Origin: Rhodoplanes sp046000175
Lineage (GTDB): Bacteria; Pseudomonadota; Alphaproteobacteria; Rhizobiales; Xanthobacteraceae
Reading direction: 5' to 3'
Length of the DNA stretch: 64,000 nucleotides
NCBI RefSeq assembly: GCF_046000175.1
Contig: NZ_JBEOMB010000061.1
Coordinates: forward strand, 1-64,000
This document shows, one piece after another, positions 51,328-59,403 of the stretch. Made by a program: the position numbers and the translations under genes. Position 1 is the first letter of the stretch. Every line of letters starts with the position of its first letter. A model generated the notes under the pieces. The model saw only the letters and a program-made list of their open reading frames with translations. It had not been told where the DNA came from and made no database searches.

Positions 51328-51693
51328 TGCGCAGTCTCCGGAAAGGCACGCCGGATGCGTGCCGGGGGATCTTTCGGTCTGGCCTTCTGTCGCCGGCCCG
51401 GCGGTCGTTCCGCCCGGCCGGCCCCTGTCATCTGGTGGGCCGATCGGGCGCAAATAAGGTGCGGCGGTGACCGGAATGGTTCGATCCCGGGCGCGATCGC
51501 GGCAGTGTCCGCGAGGCTGCAGACTGTCCGCGACGGCGGTGAAGGATGTCTTGCGCAGCTCGCCGGAGGAAACCCCGTCCTGATCACGAAGGCGCGAGCG
51601 CGATTGCCGCCGCGCGTTGCGCCCGTGCAACGGACGCCGCGTCGACGCTTCGTATACCAAGCGTATACCAAGCCGAGAGAAAGGTCGCCGCTG
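51328..51693. other. gap with an 11-bp tandem repeat
   Basis: The 366 bases between the small gene and the end of the amidase gene contain no convincing gene. CGTATACCAAG occurs twice in direct tandem at 51651-51672 (each unit contains the palindrome GTATAC), just after the amidase stop. On the minus strand it reads CTTGGTATACG, similar to GntR-type half-sites. Confidence 0.5.
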
Positions 51694-52893
51694 CTACCCG
51701 GCCGTGGCCCCGACGAAGGGGGCGAGCCGTACCGCGAGGTCGAGCAGCGCCTCGTCGCCGCCGGCCCAGCCGATGAAGGAGAGGCCGACCGGGCAGCCGT
51801 CGAGCGTGCCGACCGGGATCGTCACCTGTGGCAGCCCGGCCATTCCGGCCGTGCAGGTGAGTCGCATCACCCGTACCCGGAACGACTCGAGCAGGTCCTG
51901 CGGCGCGTCGACCTTCGGGGCGACGCAAGGCACGGTCGGCAGCGCCAGCACGGTGCCGGGCTTGACCACGCCGCGGATCCAGGCGAGCGCCGCCGCCTTC
52001 ACGGCATAGGCCTCGTTGGCGGCCGCCTCGGTGACGGTCGCGGCGAACGCCATGCGCTCGCGCACGCCGGGGCCGAAGCGCGGCCGTTTCGTTTCGACGA
52101 AGTCGCCGTAGACCTGCCAGATCTCGCGGCCCTGGATGATGCGGAACGCCTCGCGCCACGGGTCAAAGCCGTCCGGCGCGATCGCCCCGTGGGTCGGGGC
52201 GGGCAGGGCGGCTGCCATGACGTCGAGCGCGTCCTGGAGGAAGGCCGCGACCGGCTCGTCGGCCTGCGCGAAAGCGTCGTCGAGCACGATCAGCTTCTCG
52301 ACCGCCCCGGCCACCGGATGGTGGTCGAGCAGAACGGGCCCGAGCGCACGAAGCACCCCGGGCGCCGTCGACATCCAGCCGGCGACGTCGAAGGAGGGCG
52401 CCATCGGCATGGCGCCGGCGAGCGAGACGCGGCCGTGGGTCGGGCGAATGCCGTAGAGCCCGCAGAAGGCGGACGGCACCCGCACCGAGCCGCCCGTGTC
52501 CGAGCCGATCGCCACGTCGCAGGCGCCTGCGGAGGCGGCCGAGGCCGAGCCGCTCGACGAGCCGCCCGGGATGTGGCCCGGCGCGCGCGGATTGAGCGGC
52601 GTGCCGTAATGGGCGTTCACCCCGGCGACGCTGAAGAAGAACTCGTCGCACACGGTCTTGCCCGTGATGGTGGCGCCCGCCGCGAGCAGCGCGGCCACCA
52701 CGGCGGCGTTCGCGGTCGCCGGCGGATGGGCGGCGAGCCAGTCCGGGTTGCCGCCGCCGGTGCGGCTGCCTTCGATGTCGTACATGTCCTTGACGGCCAC
52801 CGAGAGCCCGGCGAGCGGTCCGGCCGGCGCACCTTTCACGGGCGCGGCGAGGTCGTGCGGCACGAAGGCGGAGCGGAAGGTCTCGGTCGGCAT
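51694..52893 (-). CDS. amidase-signature family hydrolase
   Basis: This 399-residue enzyme hydrolyses an amide bond through a Ser-cisSer-Lys triad. Lys35 is in LAGLSVAVKDMYDI, the cis-Ser lies in PGGSSSGSASA (110-118) and the nucleophile Ser136 in GSDTGGSVRVPSAF. The C-terminal block MAGLPQVTIPVGTLDGCPVGLSFIG is typical of shorter amidases of the AtzF / indole-acetamide-hydrolase-like group. The substrate cannot be decided. The gene is single; its ATG at 52893 is preferred because upstream frames have no conserved sequence. Confidence 0.92.
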   Translation of the reverse strand: MPTETFRSAFVPHDLAAPVKGAPAGPLAGLSVAVKDMYDIEGSRTGGGNPDWLAAHPPATANAAVVAALLAAGATITGKTVCDEFFFSVAGVNAHYGTPLNPRAPGHIPGGSSSGSASAASAGACDVAIGSDTGGSVRVPSAFCGLYGIRPTHGRVSLAGAMPMAPSFDVAGWMSTAPGVLRALGPVLLDHHPVAGAVEKLIVLDDAFAQADEPVAAFLQDALDVMAAALPAPTHGAIAPDGFDPWREAFRIIQGREIWQVYGDFVETKRPRFGPGVRERMAFAATVTEAAANEAYAVKAAALAWIRGVVKPGTVLALPTVPCVAPKVDAPQDLLESFRVRVMRLTCTAGMAGLPQVTIPVGTLDGCPVGLSFIGWAGGDEALLDLAVRLAPFVGATAG

Positions 52894-53291
52894 GGGGCGG
52901 GTCCGGGAGTTTTTTGCGCGAGGCGAGGGGTTTCGTCGATGATCCCGAAGGGCGCCCGAGTCAACCGAGCCGGTCGCATCGCTTCCCCTCGTGCGAAGCG
53001 GAGCGTCGTGCCCCGACCGTCGGCGCCGGTCGAGGGTCCAGTCCCCGGTCCGCCACAGCGGGTTGGCACGAGGATCCCGGCCGACGCCGCGCCGCGGCGG
53101 CTCGGCGGGATGGCAGGTCGTCACCGCTCCAGTTGATCCAAAGTTTCGGCAGCCACCGGTACGGCGCTGAAAAAATATGAAAATAGAACGGTGTGGCCGC
53201 GCTGCGACACCGGCCGGGACTGCGCCCGGCGGGCGCTTTCGCGGGCGGTTCCTTTTCTCTATTGTCCGCGCGACTTCAGCAGGACCCGGGA
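52894..53291. other. divergent region between the amidase gene and the GT39 operon
   Basis: The 398 bases hold promoters for both directions. TTTCGGCAGC to GAAAAAATATGAAAATAGAA at about 53140-53190 is an AT-rich patch that could contain the promoter of the envelope operon. No gene or clear operator is seen. Confidence 0.45.
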
Positions 53292-55034
53292 ATGTCCGCC
53301 AAGAGCTTCGGAACGGCCAAGAGCTTCGGAACCGCAACGAGCCGGAAGACCGCCGCGCTTCTCGAGGCGCTGCTGGCCTGGGCCGCGGCGCGCCACCGCA
53401 ACGCCGCGATCCTTCTGGTCGCGGTGTCGCTGCTCGCCTTTCTGCCGGGCATCTTCCAGCTCCCGCCGATCGACCGCGACGAGGCGCGGTTCGCCCAGGC
53501 GACCAAGCAGATGCTGGAGACCGGCGACCTCGTCGACATCCGCTTCCAGGAGGAGAGCCGCTACAAGAAGCCGGTCGGCATCTACTGGCTGCAGGCGGCC
53601 GTCGTCGGCGCCGCCGAGACGCTCGGCCTGCCGGAGGCGCGCACCCGGATCTGGCTCTACCGCGTGCCGTCGATCCTCGGGGCGGTCGGCGCCGTGCTGC
53701 TGACCTACTGGACGGCGCTCGCCTTCGTGTCGCGGCGGGGCGCCGTGCTGGCCGGCCTGATGATGGGGAGCTGCATCCTGCTCGCCGTCGAGGCGCGTCT
53801 CGCCAAGACCGACGCGGTGCTGTTCGCCACCACGGTGGCCTCCATGGGGGCGATGGCGCGCGCCTACCTGATCGAGCGCGCGCAGCGCCCCGATCCGGGC
53901 CATCCCTGGGCGCTGCCGGCGATCTTCTGGACCGCGATGGCGGCCGGCTTCCTGATCAAGGGGCCGCTGATCGTGATGGTGGTGGGCCTCACCGTGGCGG
54001 CACTGGCGATCGCCGACCGGTCGGCCCGCTTCGTGCTGCGCCTGCGGCCGCTCGCCGGGCTCGCCTGGATGCTGCTTCTGGTCCTGCCCTGGTTCGTCGC
54101 CATCGTGCTCAAGAGCGGCGCGGGCTTCTTCGAGGAGTCGCTCGGCCGCGACCTCCTCTCGAAGGTGGGCAGCGGCCAGGAGGCGCACGGCGCGCCGCCC
54201 GGCTACTACTTCCTGCTGTTCTGGGGCACCTTCTTCCCGGCCTCGATCCTGGTGCCGATGGCGTTCGGCGCGGTGTGGAAGAGCCGTAGCGTGCCCGAGG
54301 TGCGCTACCTGCTGGCCTGGCTGATCCCGACCTGGCTGGTGTTCGAGGCGGCGATGACCAAGCTGCCGCACTACGTGCTGCCGGTCTATCCGGCCGTCGC
54401 CATCCTGCTCGCCATGGCGATCGACCATCAGGCGCTGTCGCGCAACATCTGGCTGCGCCGGGCGCCGATGTGGTGGTTCATCCTCACCGCCGTGGTGTCG
54501 GTCGGGCTGATCGTGATCAACATCTGGATCGGCCAGCGCTTCGGGCCGACGACCTGGCTGCTGTCGGGCATCGCCCTGACGCTCGCGCTGTTCGCCTGGT
54601 GGCTGTTCGAGGCGGACGGCGTCGTGGTGTCGTTCATGCGCATGGTCATCGCCATGATCGTGCTGTTCACGGCGGCCTTCTCGGCGACCTTTCCGACCAT
54701 CGGGACGCTGTTCCCGTCGCTGCAGCTCGCCCGCTTCGTCGCCTTCGGCCGCTGCGACCAGGTGCTCGCCGCGACGGCCGGCTATCACGAGCCGAGCCTC
54801 GTCTTCCTGGTCGGCACCGATGTGCGCCACGTCTCCGGGGCCGGCGCCGCCGACTTCCTGGCGCGCGGCGGGCGGTGCCGCTACGCCTTCGTCGAGAAGG
54901 GCCACGAGCGCGCCTTCGTGCAGCGTGCCGACGCCATCGGGCTGCGCTACGCGCAGGGGGTCCGGATCGACGGCGTCAACTATTCGAGCGGCCGTGCGGT
55001 CTCGATCCAGACCTTCGTCGGGGTCGATCCGTGA
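53292..55034 (+). CDS. GT39/ArnT-like polyprenyl-phosphate sugar transferase
   Basis: This 580-residue membrane glycosyltransferase of the ArnT/PMT-like class moves a sugar from a polyprenyl phosphate to lipid A or another acceptor on the periplasmic side. The first periplasmic loop has the signature QLPPIDRDEARFAQATKQML (residues 57-76, with the catalytic Asp/Glu), then YKKPVGIYWLQAAVV, KTDAVLFATTVASMG and LIKGPLIVMVVGLTV. About 12 hydrophobic helices and a soluble C-terminal domain (from about 505) follow. The extreme N-terminus contains a duplicated KSFGTA. It heads a four-gene operon with PAP2, GT2 and LABN genes, suggesting use of a sugar-phospholipid made by the GT2. Confidence 0.9.
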   Translation: MSAKSFGTAKSFGTATSRKTAALLEALLAWAAARHRNAAILLVAVSLLAFLPGIFQLPPIDRDEARFAQATKQMLETGDLVDIRFQEESRYKKPVGIYWLQAAVVGAAETLGLPEARTRIWLYRVPSILGAVGAVLLTYWTALAFVSRRGAVLAGLMMGSCILLAVEARLAKTDAVLFATTVASMGAMARAYLIERAQRPDPGHPWALPAIFWTAMAAGFLIKGPLIVMVVGLTVAALAIADRSARFVLRLRPLAGLAWMLLLVLPWFVAIVLKSGAGFFEESLGRDLLSKVGSGQEAHGAPPGYYFLLFWGTFFPASILVPMAFGAVWKSRSVPEVRYLLAWLIPTWLVFEAAMTKLPHYVLPVYPAVAILLAMAIDHQALSRNIWLRRAPMWWFILTAVVSVGLIVINIWIGQRFGPTTWLLSGIALTLALFAWWLFEADGVVVSFMRMVIAMIVLFTAAFSATFPTIGTLFPSLQLARFVAFGRCDQVLAATAGYHEPSLVFLVGTDVRHVSGAGAADFLARGGRCRYAFVEKGHERAFVQRADAIGLRYAQGVRIDGVNYSSGRAVSIQTFVGVDP

Positions 55035-55879
55035 CCGTGGCGAGCGGATACGGCGCGGCTCCCGGGCGCCGGCCGAACGCGCTCGCGCTGCTGGGCCGCA
55101 ACCTCGCCGCCTGGCTCGCCGTCCTGTTCGTCGCCCCGCGAAAACCGCCGCGGACGCCCGGCTTCAAGGCCCTGGTGCTGGCGCATCGCTGGCAGGCGGC
55201 GGTGGCGCTCGGCCTCGTCCTCGCCGCCATGGTCGTGGTCGATCCGCTCGCCCCGCACGTGAAGGCGTCGCCGCGCTGGGTGATCGACCTGTTCGAGGAC
55301 ATCACCGATTTCGGCCGTTCGGGCTGGATCCTCATCCCAGCGGCGTGCGTGATCGTGTGGATCGCGGCGCTCGTGCGGCCCGGCCTCGACCGCGTCTCGC
55401 GCGCCGTGCTGGCGGCCGTGGTCGTGCGGCTCGGCTTCGTGTTCGTCGCGGTCGGCCTGCCGGGTCTCGTCGCCACCATCCTCAAGCGCTGGATCGGCCG
55501 GGTGCGCCCCTCCGATCTCGGCCCGTTCGCCTATCAGCCGCTGTCGTGGCGCGCCGAATGGGCGAGCCTGCCGTCCGGTCACACCGTCACGGCCTTCGCG
55601 GCGCTGGTCGCCATCGGAGCCGTATGGCCGGCGCTGCGGCCGGTGATGTGGATCTACGCGCTGCTCATCGCGCTCAGCCGGGTGATCGTCTCGGCGCATT
55701 TCCCGAGCGACGTGATCGCCGGCGCCGCGTTCGGCGCCTTCGGGGCCGTGCTGGTGCGCGAATGGTTCGCGTCGCGCCGGCTCGGCTTCTCGGCCGCGCC
55801 GGACGGCACCGTCCGGGCGCTGCCCGGACCTTCGTTGCCCCGTGTCCTGCGGGCGCTCGCCACCGCGACCGAGCGGTGA
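55031..55879 (+). CDS. PAP2-family lipid phosphatase (LpxE/LpxF-like)
   Basis: This 282-residue inner-membrane phosphatase has the three PAP2 motifs: KRWIGRVRP (152-160), PSGH (181-184) and SRVIVSAHFPSDVIAG (216-231) with catalytic His184 and His223. Five or six hydrophobic segments surround them. A GTG at 55031 overlaps the previous stop (GTGA), showing translational coupling. In this operon context the likely job is to remove a phosphate from lipid A, as LpxE or LpxF do in Rhizobium, so that a sugar can take its place. It could instead recycle undecaprenyl pyrophosphate. Confidence 0.88.
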   Translation: MTVASGYGAAPGRRPNALALLGRNLAAWLAVLFVAPRKPPRTPGFKALVLAHRWQAAVALGLVLAAMVVVDPLAPHVKASPRWVIDLFEDITDFGRSGWILIPAACVIVWIAALVRPGLDRVSRAVLAAVVVRLGFVFVAVGLPGLVATILKRWIGRVRPSDLGPFAYQPLSWRAEWASLPSGHTVTAFAALVAIGAVWPALRPVMWIYALLIALSRVIVSAHFPSDVIAGAAFGAFGAVLVREWFASRRLGFSAAPDGTVRALPGPSLPRVLRALATATER

Positions 55880-55919
55880 GGGCCGGGCGCCGCCGACACC
55901 TTCAGGAGCTGTTTCGTCG

Positions 55920-56672
55920 ATGACCCAGACTGGATCGGGACCGGCCGTGGCCGTGGTGGTGCCGGTGCGCAACGAGGCCGAGAACGTCGCGCCGCTCCTC
56001 GCCGAGATCGTGACGAGCCTCGCCTCCGAGGGCCCGTTCGAGGTGATCTACGTGAACGACGGCTCGACCGACGACACCGGCGCGGTGCTCGACCGGCTGC
56101 GCGCCGAGCGGCCGTGGCTGCGCCACGTGCGGCACGCCACGTCGTGCGGCCAGTCGGCGGCGGTGCGCACCGGCGTCGGCGCGGCGCGCGCGCCGCTCGT
56201 CGCCACCCTGGACGGTGACGGCCAGAACGACCCGAGCTTCATCCCGGCGATGCTCGACCGGCTGCGCAAGGACGGTCATGTCGGTCTCGTCGCCGGCCAG
56301 CGGGTCGGCCGCAAGGACACCGGCTTCAAGCGCCTGCAGTCGCGCATCGCCAATGCGGTGCGCTCGAGCGTGCTCAAGGACGGCACCCGCGACACCGGCT
56401 GCGGCCTGAAGGCGTTCCGTCGCGAGGTGTTCATGGCGCTGCCCTATTTCGACGGGCTGCACCGCTTCCTGCCGGCCCTGGTGCGGCGCGACGGCTGGAC
56501 CATCGCCTATGTCGACGTGAAGGACCGGCCGCGCCGGCACGGCACCTCGAAATACGGCTTCTTCGACCGGCTGTGGATCGGCATCCTCGATCTCGCCGGC
56601 GTGTGGTGGCTGATCCGCCGCCGCAAGCAGGTGCCGCAGGTGACCGAATCCAAGGTGACGGAGAAGGCGTGA
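55920..56672 (+). CDS. GT2 polyprenyl-phosphate glycosyltransferase (DPM/ArnC/RgtE-like)
   Basis: This 250-residue family 2 glycosyltransferase transfers a sugar from a nucleotide donor to a polyprenyl phosphate. The donor region is VVVPVRNEAENVAPLL, then VIYVNDGSTDDT and the metal-binding Asp98-x-Asp100 (ATLDGDGQNDPSF), and DTGCGLKAFRREVF is typical. One C-terminal hydrophobic segment is present, unlike the two of ArnC. AGGAG lies 13-17 bases upstream of the ATG. Rhizobial RgtE makes dodecaprenyl-phosphate-galacturonic acid and has the same type of sequence, but the sugar cannot be read from sequence alone. Confidence 0.88.
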   Translation: MTQTGSGPAVAVVVPVRNEAENVAPLLAEIVTSLASEGPFEVIYVNDGSTDDTGAVLDRLRAERPWLRHVRHATSCGQSAAVRTGVGAARAPLVATLDGDGQNDPSFIPAMLDRLRKDGHVGLVAGQRVGRKDTGFKRLQSRIANAVRSSVLKDGTRDTGCGLKAFRREVFMALPYFDGLHRFLPALVRRDGWTIAYVDVKDRPRRHGTSKYGFFDRLWIGILDLAGVWWLIRRRKQVPQVTESKVTEKA

Positions 56673-57019
56673 TGCTGATCGATCTGTCGCACGCCGTCGG
56701 CGGCTATCTCTACGACGTGTTCGTCACGAGGCTCGACTGGTGGGTCTTCCTCGGCATCGTCGCCCAGGGCCTGTTCACGATGCGCTTCGTCGTGCAGTGG
56801 CTCGCTTCCGAGAAGGCGGGCCGCAGCGTCGTGCCGATGGCCTTCTGGTGGTTCTCGATCTCGGGCGGCGTGCTCTTGCTCGCCTATGCGCTCTACCGAC
56901 GCGACCCGGTGTTCATCGCTGGCCAGGGTTTTGGTGTGTTTGTCTATCTGCGCAACCTGCAATTCGTCCTGCGCGAGCGAAAAGCCGGACGCGAGGTGCA
57001 GGGCAAGGGGATGGGGTAG
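56672..57019 (+). CDS. lipid-A-biosynthesis N-terminal-like (LABN) domain membrane protein
   Basis: This 115-residue protein has the LABN domain, with three membrane helices (WWVFLGIVAQGLFTMRFVVQW, split at 27-47; VVPMAFWWFSISGGVLLLAY; FVYLRNLQFVL). Its ATG overlaps the stop of the GT2 gene (TGATG), so the two are translationally coupled. LABN proteins commonly accompany GT2/GT39 pairs in lipid A modification and are SMR-like in topology, possibly flipping the sugar-polyprenyl phosphate. That role is inferred from context. Confidence 0.88.
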   Translation: MLIDLSHAVGGYLYDVFVTRLDWWVFLGIVAQGLFTMRFVVQWLASEKAGRSVVPMAFWWFSISGGVLLLAYALYRRDPVFIAGQGFGVFVYLRNLQFVLRERKAGREVQGKGMG

Positions 57020-57042
57020 GGATCAGAGCCGATGGGATAGGA

Positions 57043-57459
57043 TCAGTCCCACATCGGATCGTCGATGTACCGACTGTCATGTGCCTCGGAACTCCAAGCG
57101 CGCACGACCACACGGCCGTCGTTCAGCACCTCGATCGCCGTGTTGACGAGATCACCGCCGCGTTCGGCGAGAGCGTCGAGGGCTTGTCCCAGAAGGCGCT
57201 TCTGAACGACCCGCGGCACCGCGGGGACGATGACGATCAGGCCGCAGTGGATTGGCAGCCTCGCGTATTCCCGCAGGAAGTGGCGGCGGTTGTTGGTGAC
57301 GACGACATAGTCGTTGTCCAGCGCGAAGGCGGCCAAGTTCCGGTCCTGCCAGCCGGTTTTTCCGAGCCACGCGACGTGATCGCAGGCAATCCCTCTGGCC
57401 TTCGCTGATGCGACCAGGCTCACGCTCAGGCATTCGTCGATCAGCAATCTGCTGCTCAC
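57043..57459 (-). CDS. DUF5615 PIN-like toxin
   Basis: This 138-residue PIN-like protein starts RLLIDECLSVSLVASAKARG, the typical DUF5615 opening with Asp/Glu metal ligands at residues 6-7 of the frame. It continues with ACDHVAWLGKTGWQDRNLAA and VVVTNNRRHFLREYARL. It is probably a single-strand RNA-cutting toxin of a type II toxin-antitoxin pair. The GTG start at 57459 lies 10 bases after the antitoxin stop. One acidic position normally present in VTxDxDF is Asn/Arg here (TNNRRHF), so activity may be altered. Confidence 0.82.
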   Translation of the reverse strand: MSSRLLIDECLSVSLVASAKARGIACDHVAWLGKTGWQDRNLAAFALDNDYVVVTNNRRHFLREYARLPIHCGLIVIVPAVPRVVQKRLLGQALDALAERGGDLVNTAIEVLNDGRVVVRAWSSEAHDSRYIDDPMWD

Positions 57460-57469
57460 CGGAGCCTCG

Positions 57470-57721
57470 TCAGAGGAGGGTGCGGCGTCTCCAGCCCGGG
57501 CCGTAGGTCGCTTCCGCCCACGCCGCGACAGCATCGATCCCGTCGAGCGGAAGGCTCGGGTAATCCTCGAAAACATCCTCGGCACTGTGGCCGGCGCGAA
57601 GGTAGGCCACGATGGTCTCGGCCGGAATGCGCGTGCCCGCCACGACCGGAACGCCGTCCATCACGGACGGGTCGGACACGATCTCGGTCGGGATCGAAGG
57701 GCGGAGGCGCGGGGCGGCCAT
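57470..57721 (-). CDS. DUF433 antitoxin
   Basis: This 83-residue protein of the DUF433 family (VMDGVPVVAGTRIPAETIVA, HSAEDVFEDYPSLPLDGIDA) has a winged helix-turn-helix-like fold and is the usual partner of DUF5615 toxins. It would bind the toxin and its own promoter. The gene is first in the unit, as expected for an antitoxin, and the toxin starts 10 bases after its stop. Promoter elements would lie between 57722 and 57812, where AACGATAACGCG is visible. Confidence 0.85.
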   Translation of the reverse strand: MAAPRLRPSIPTEIVSDPSVMDGVPVVAGTRIPAETIVAYLRAGHSAEDVFEDYPSLPLDGIDAVAAWAEATYGPGWRRRTLL

Positions 57722-57812
57722 CGGTCTCTCCTTGGAGCAACGATAACGCGTCCCGCGCGAAAATGCACCGCTGCGCGACCCGCCTGTGCCGGACGCGGCG
57801 CGGCGTCGGCCG

Positions 57813-59048
57813 TCACCCGGCCGCGTGCAGCGCCGCGAAGCCGCGCTCCAGGTCGGCGATCAGGTCGTCGGTGTCCTCGAGGCCGATGTGGAAGCGGATG
57901 GTCGGGCCGCCCGGCTCCCACGTCGTCGCGGTGCGGATCTTGGTGCAGTCGAACGGGATGGCGAGGCTCTCGTAGCCGCCCCACGAGGCACCGATGCCGA
58001 ACAGCGTCAGGGCGTTCAGGAAGGCGTTCATGGCGCCCGGCGACGCCGGCCGGAACACCACCGAGAACAGGCCGCTCGATCCGGTGAAGTCGCGCTTGAA
58101 GATCGCGTGGCCGGGATGCGAGGGCAGAGCGGGGTGCAGCACGCGCAGCACCTCGGGCCGGCGCTCGAACCACTGCGCCACCTTCAGGGCCGCGGCCTCG
58201 TGGGCGGCGAGCCGCACGGCGAGCGTGCGCAGCCCGCGCTGGGCGAGGTTCATGTCGTCCGGCCCGACGCACAGACCCATCCCGAAGACGGTGTCGCGCA
58301 GCGCCTTGTTGGTGCGGGCATTGGCGGCGACGCAGCCGAACATGATGTCGGAGTGGCCGCCGATATACTTGGTGCCGGACTGGATCGACAGATCGACGCC
58401 GCGGTCGAGCGCCCGATAATAGAGCGGCGTCGCCCAGGTGTTGTCCATCAGCACGACGGCGCCGCGCCCATGCGCGACCTCGGCGATCGCCGGGATGTCC
58501 TGGATCTCGAAGGACAGCGAGCCCGGCGCCTCGACGAACACGGCCTTGGTGTTCGGCTGCATCAGCGCGCCGATGCCGGCGCCGATCGTCGGGTCGTAAT
58601 AGGTGGTCGAGATGCCCCAGCGCACCAGCAGCGTGTCGCAGACCGTGCGGGTCGGGTCGTAGGCCGAGTCCGACACCAGCACATGATCGCCGGCGTCGAG
58701 CACCGCGAGCAGCGCCGCCGAGATGGCGGCGAGCCCCGACGGCAGCAGGCAGACGCCGGCGCAGGCCGGGCCCTCGATGGCGGCGAGCGCGGCCTCGAGC
58801 GCCTCCGAGGTCGGGGTGCCGCGGCGGGCATACTTGTAGCGCGAGCGGCGCGCCAGATAGTCCTCGGCCGTCGGGTAGAGCACGGTCGAGCCGTGGAACA
58901 CCGGGGTGTTGACGAAGCCGTAGTGCTCGTGCGGATGCCGGCCGCCGACGACCAGTCGGGTGCGGTCGGTGCGGGCGCTCGCGCCGTGCCCGGCGTGTCC
59001 GGTGTCGCTGCCGTGGGCGGTGCCGTCGCGATCGTCGGGGGACTTCAT
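57813..59048 (-). CDS. metC: cystathionine beta-lyase
   Basis: This 411-residue PLP enzyme converts cystathionine to homocysteine, pyruvate and ammonia. The PLP Lys is residue 227 (SIQSGTKYIGGHSD), with YARRGTPTSEALE, LLPSGLAAIS (103 onward) and VVLMDNTWATPLYY as further Cys/Met-metabolism motifs. WGGYESLAIPFD near the C-terminus is typical of MetC rather than CGS. The N-terminus (about 28 residues, Gly/His/Asp-rich) is not conserved. It is divergent from aapJ, the same arrangement as in Rhizobium leguminosarum. Confidence 0.93.
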   Translation of the reverse strand: MKSPDDRDGTAHGSDTGHAGHGASARTDRTRLVVGGRHPHEHYGFVNTPVFHGSTVLYPTAEDYLARRSRYKYARRGTPTSEALEAALAAIEGPACAGVCLLPSGLAAISAALLAVLDAGDHVLVSDSAYDPTRTVCDTLLVRWGISTTYYDPTIGAGIGALMQPNTKAVFVEAPGSLSFEIQDIPAIAEVAHGRGAVVLMDNTWATPLYYRALDRGVDLSIQSGTKYIGGHSDIMFGCVAANARTNKALRDTVFGMGLCVGPDDMNLAQRGLRTLAVRLAAHEAAALKVAQWFERRPEVLRVLHPALPSHPGHAIFKRDFTGSSGLFSVVFRPASPGAMNAFLNALTLFGIGASWGGYESLAIPFDCTKIRTATTWEPGGPTIRFHIGLEDTDDLIADLERGFAALHAAG

Positions 59049-59403
59049 GGCGGGTATCCTGGGACTATGCGTTCAAGGGGCTTTCGGGACATTCGAGCGG
59101 GCCTTGCAGGCGCGTCCGGCGGCACCGACATGCGGCAGGCGAGCACTTGACCGGGCTCGGCATTCGTTCTGATATGCCGGTCCGGAATGCGCTCCGCTGC
59201 GATCCATGCGTGCTGCAGCCCTTTTTACGGCACGAGACATGCATCACTGGCGCTCGGAGCATCCGCTCGGACGTTTCGACCGGTCCCGGCGACCGATCGC
59301 TGCGCGGGCGCCGCGACGGACCGCTACGACCGTTCGCTGCGACCGATCGCTGCGACCGGCCGTGCCCTTGCACCGGACTCCACGCACTGTCAATGAGGCG
59401 ATC
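59049..59403. promoter_or_regulatory. metC-aapJ divergent region with short repeated motif
   Basis: The 355-base gap holds both promoters. Between about 59278 and 59364 the motif GCGACCGATCGCTGCG occurs twice, with shorter partial copies (CGTTCGCTGCGACC, CGACCGGTCCCGGCG) interleaved. This direct-repeat array sits 40-130 bases before aapJ and could be a regulator-binding or leader structure. No gene is convincing. Confidence 0.5.
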
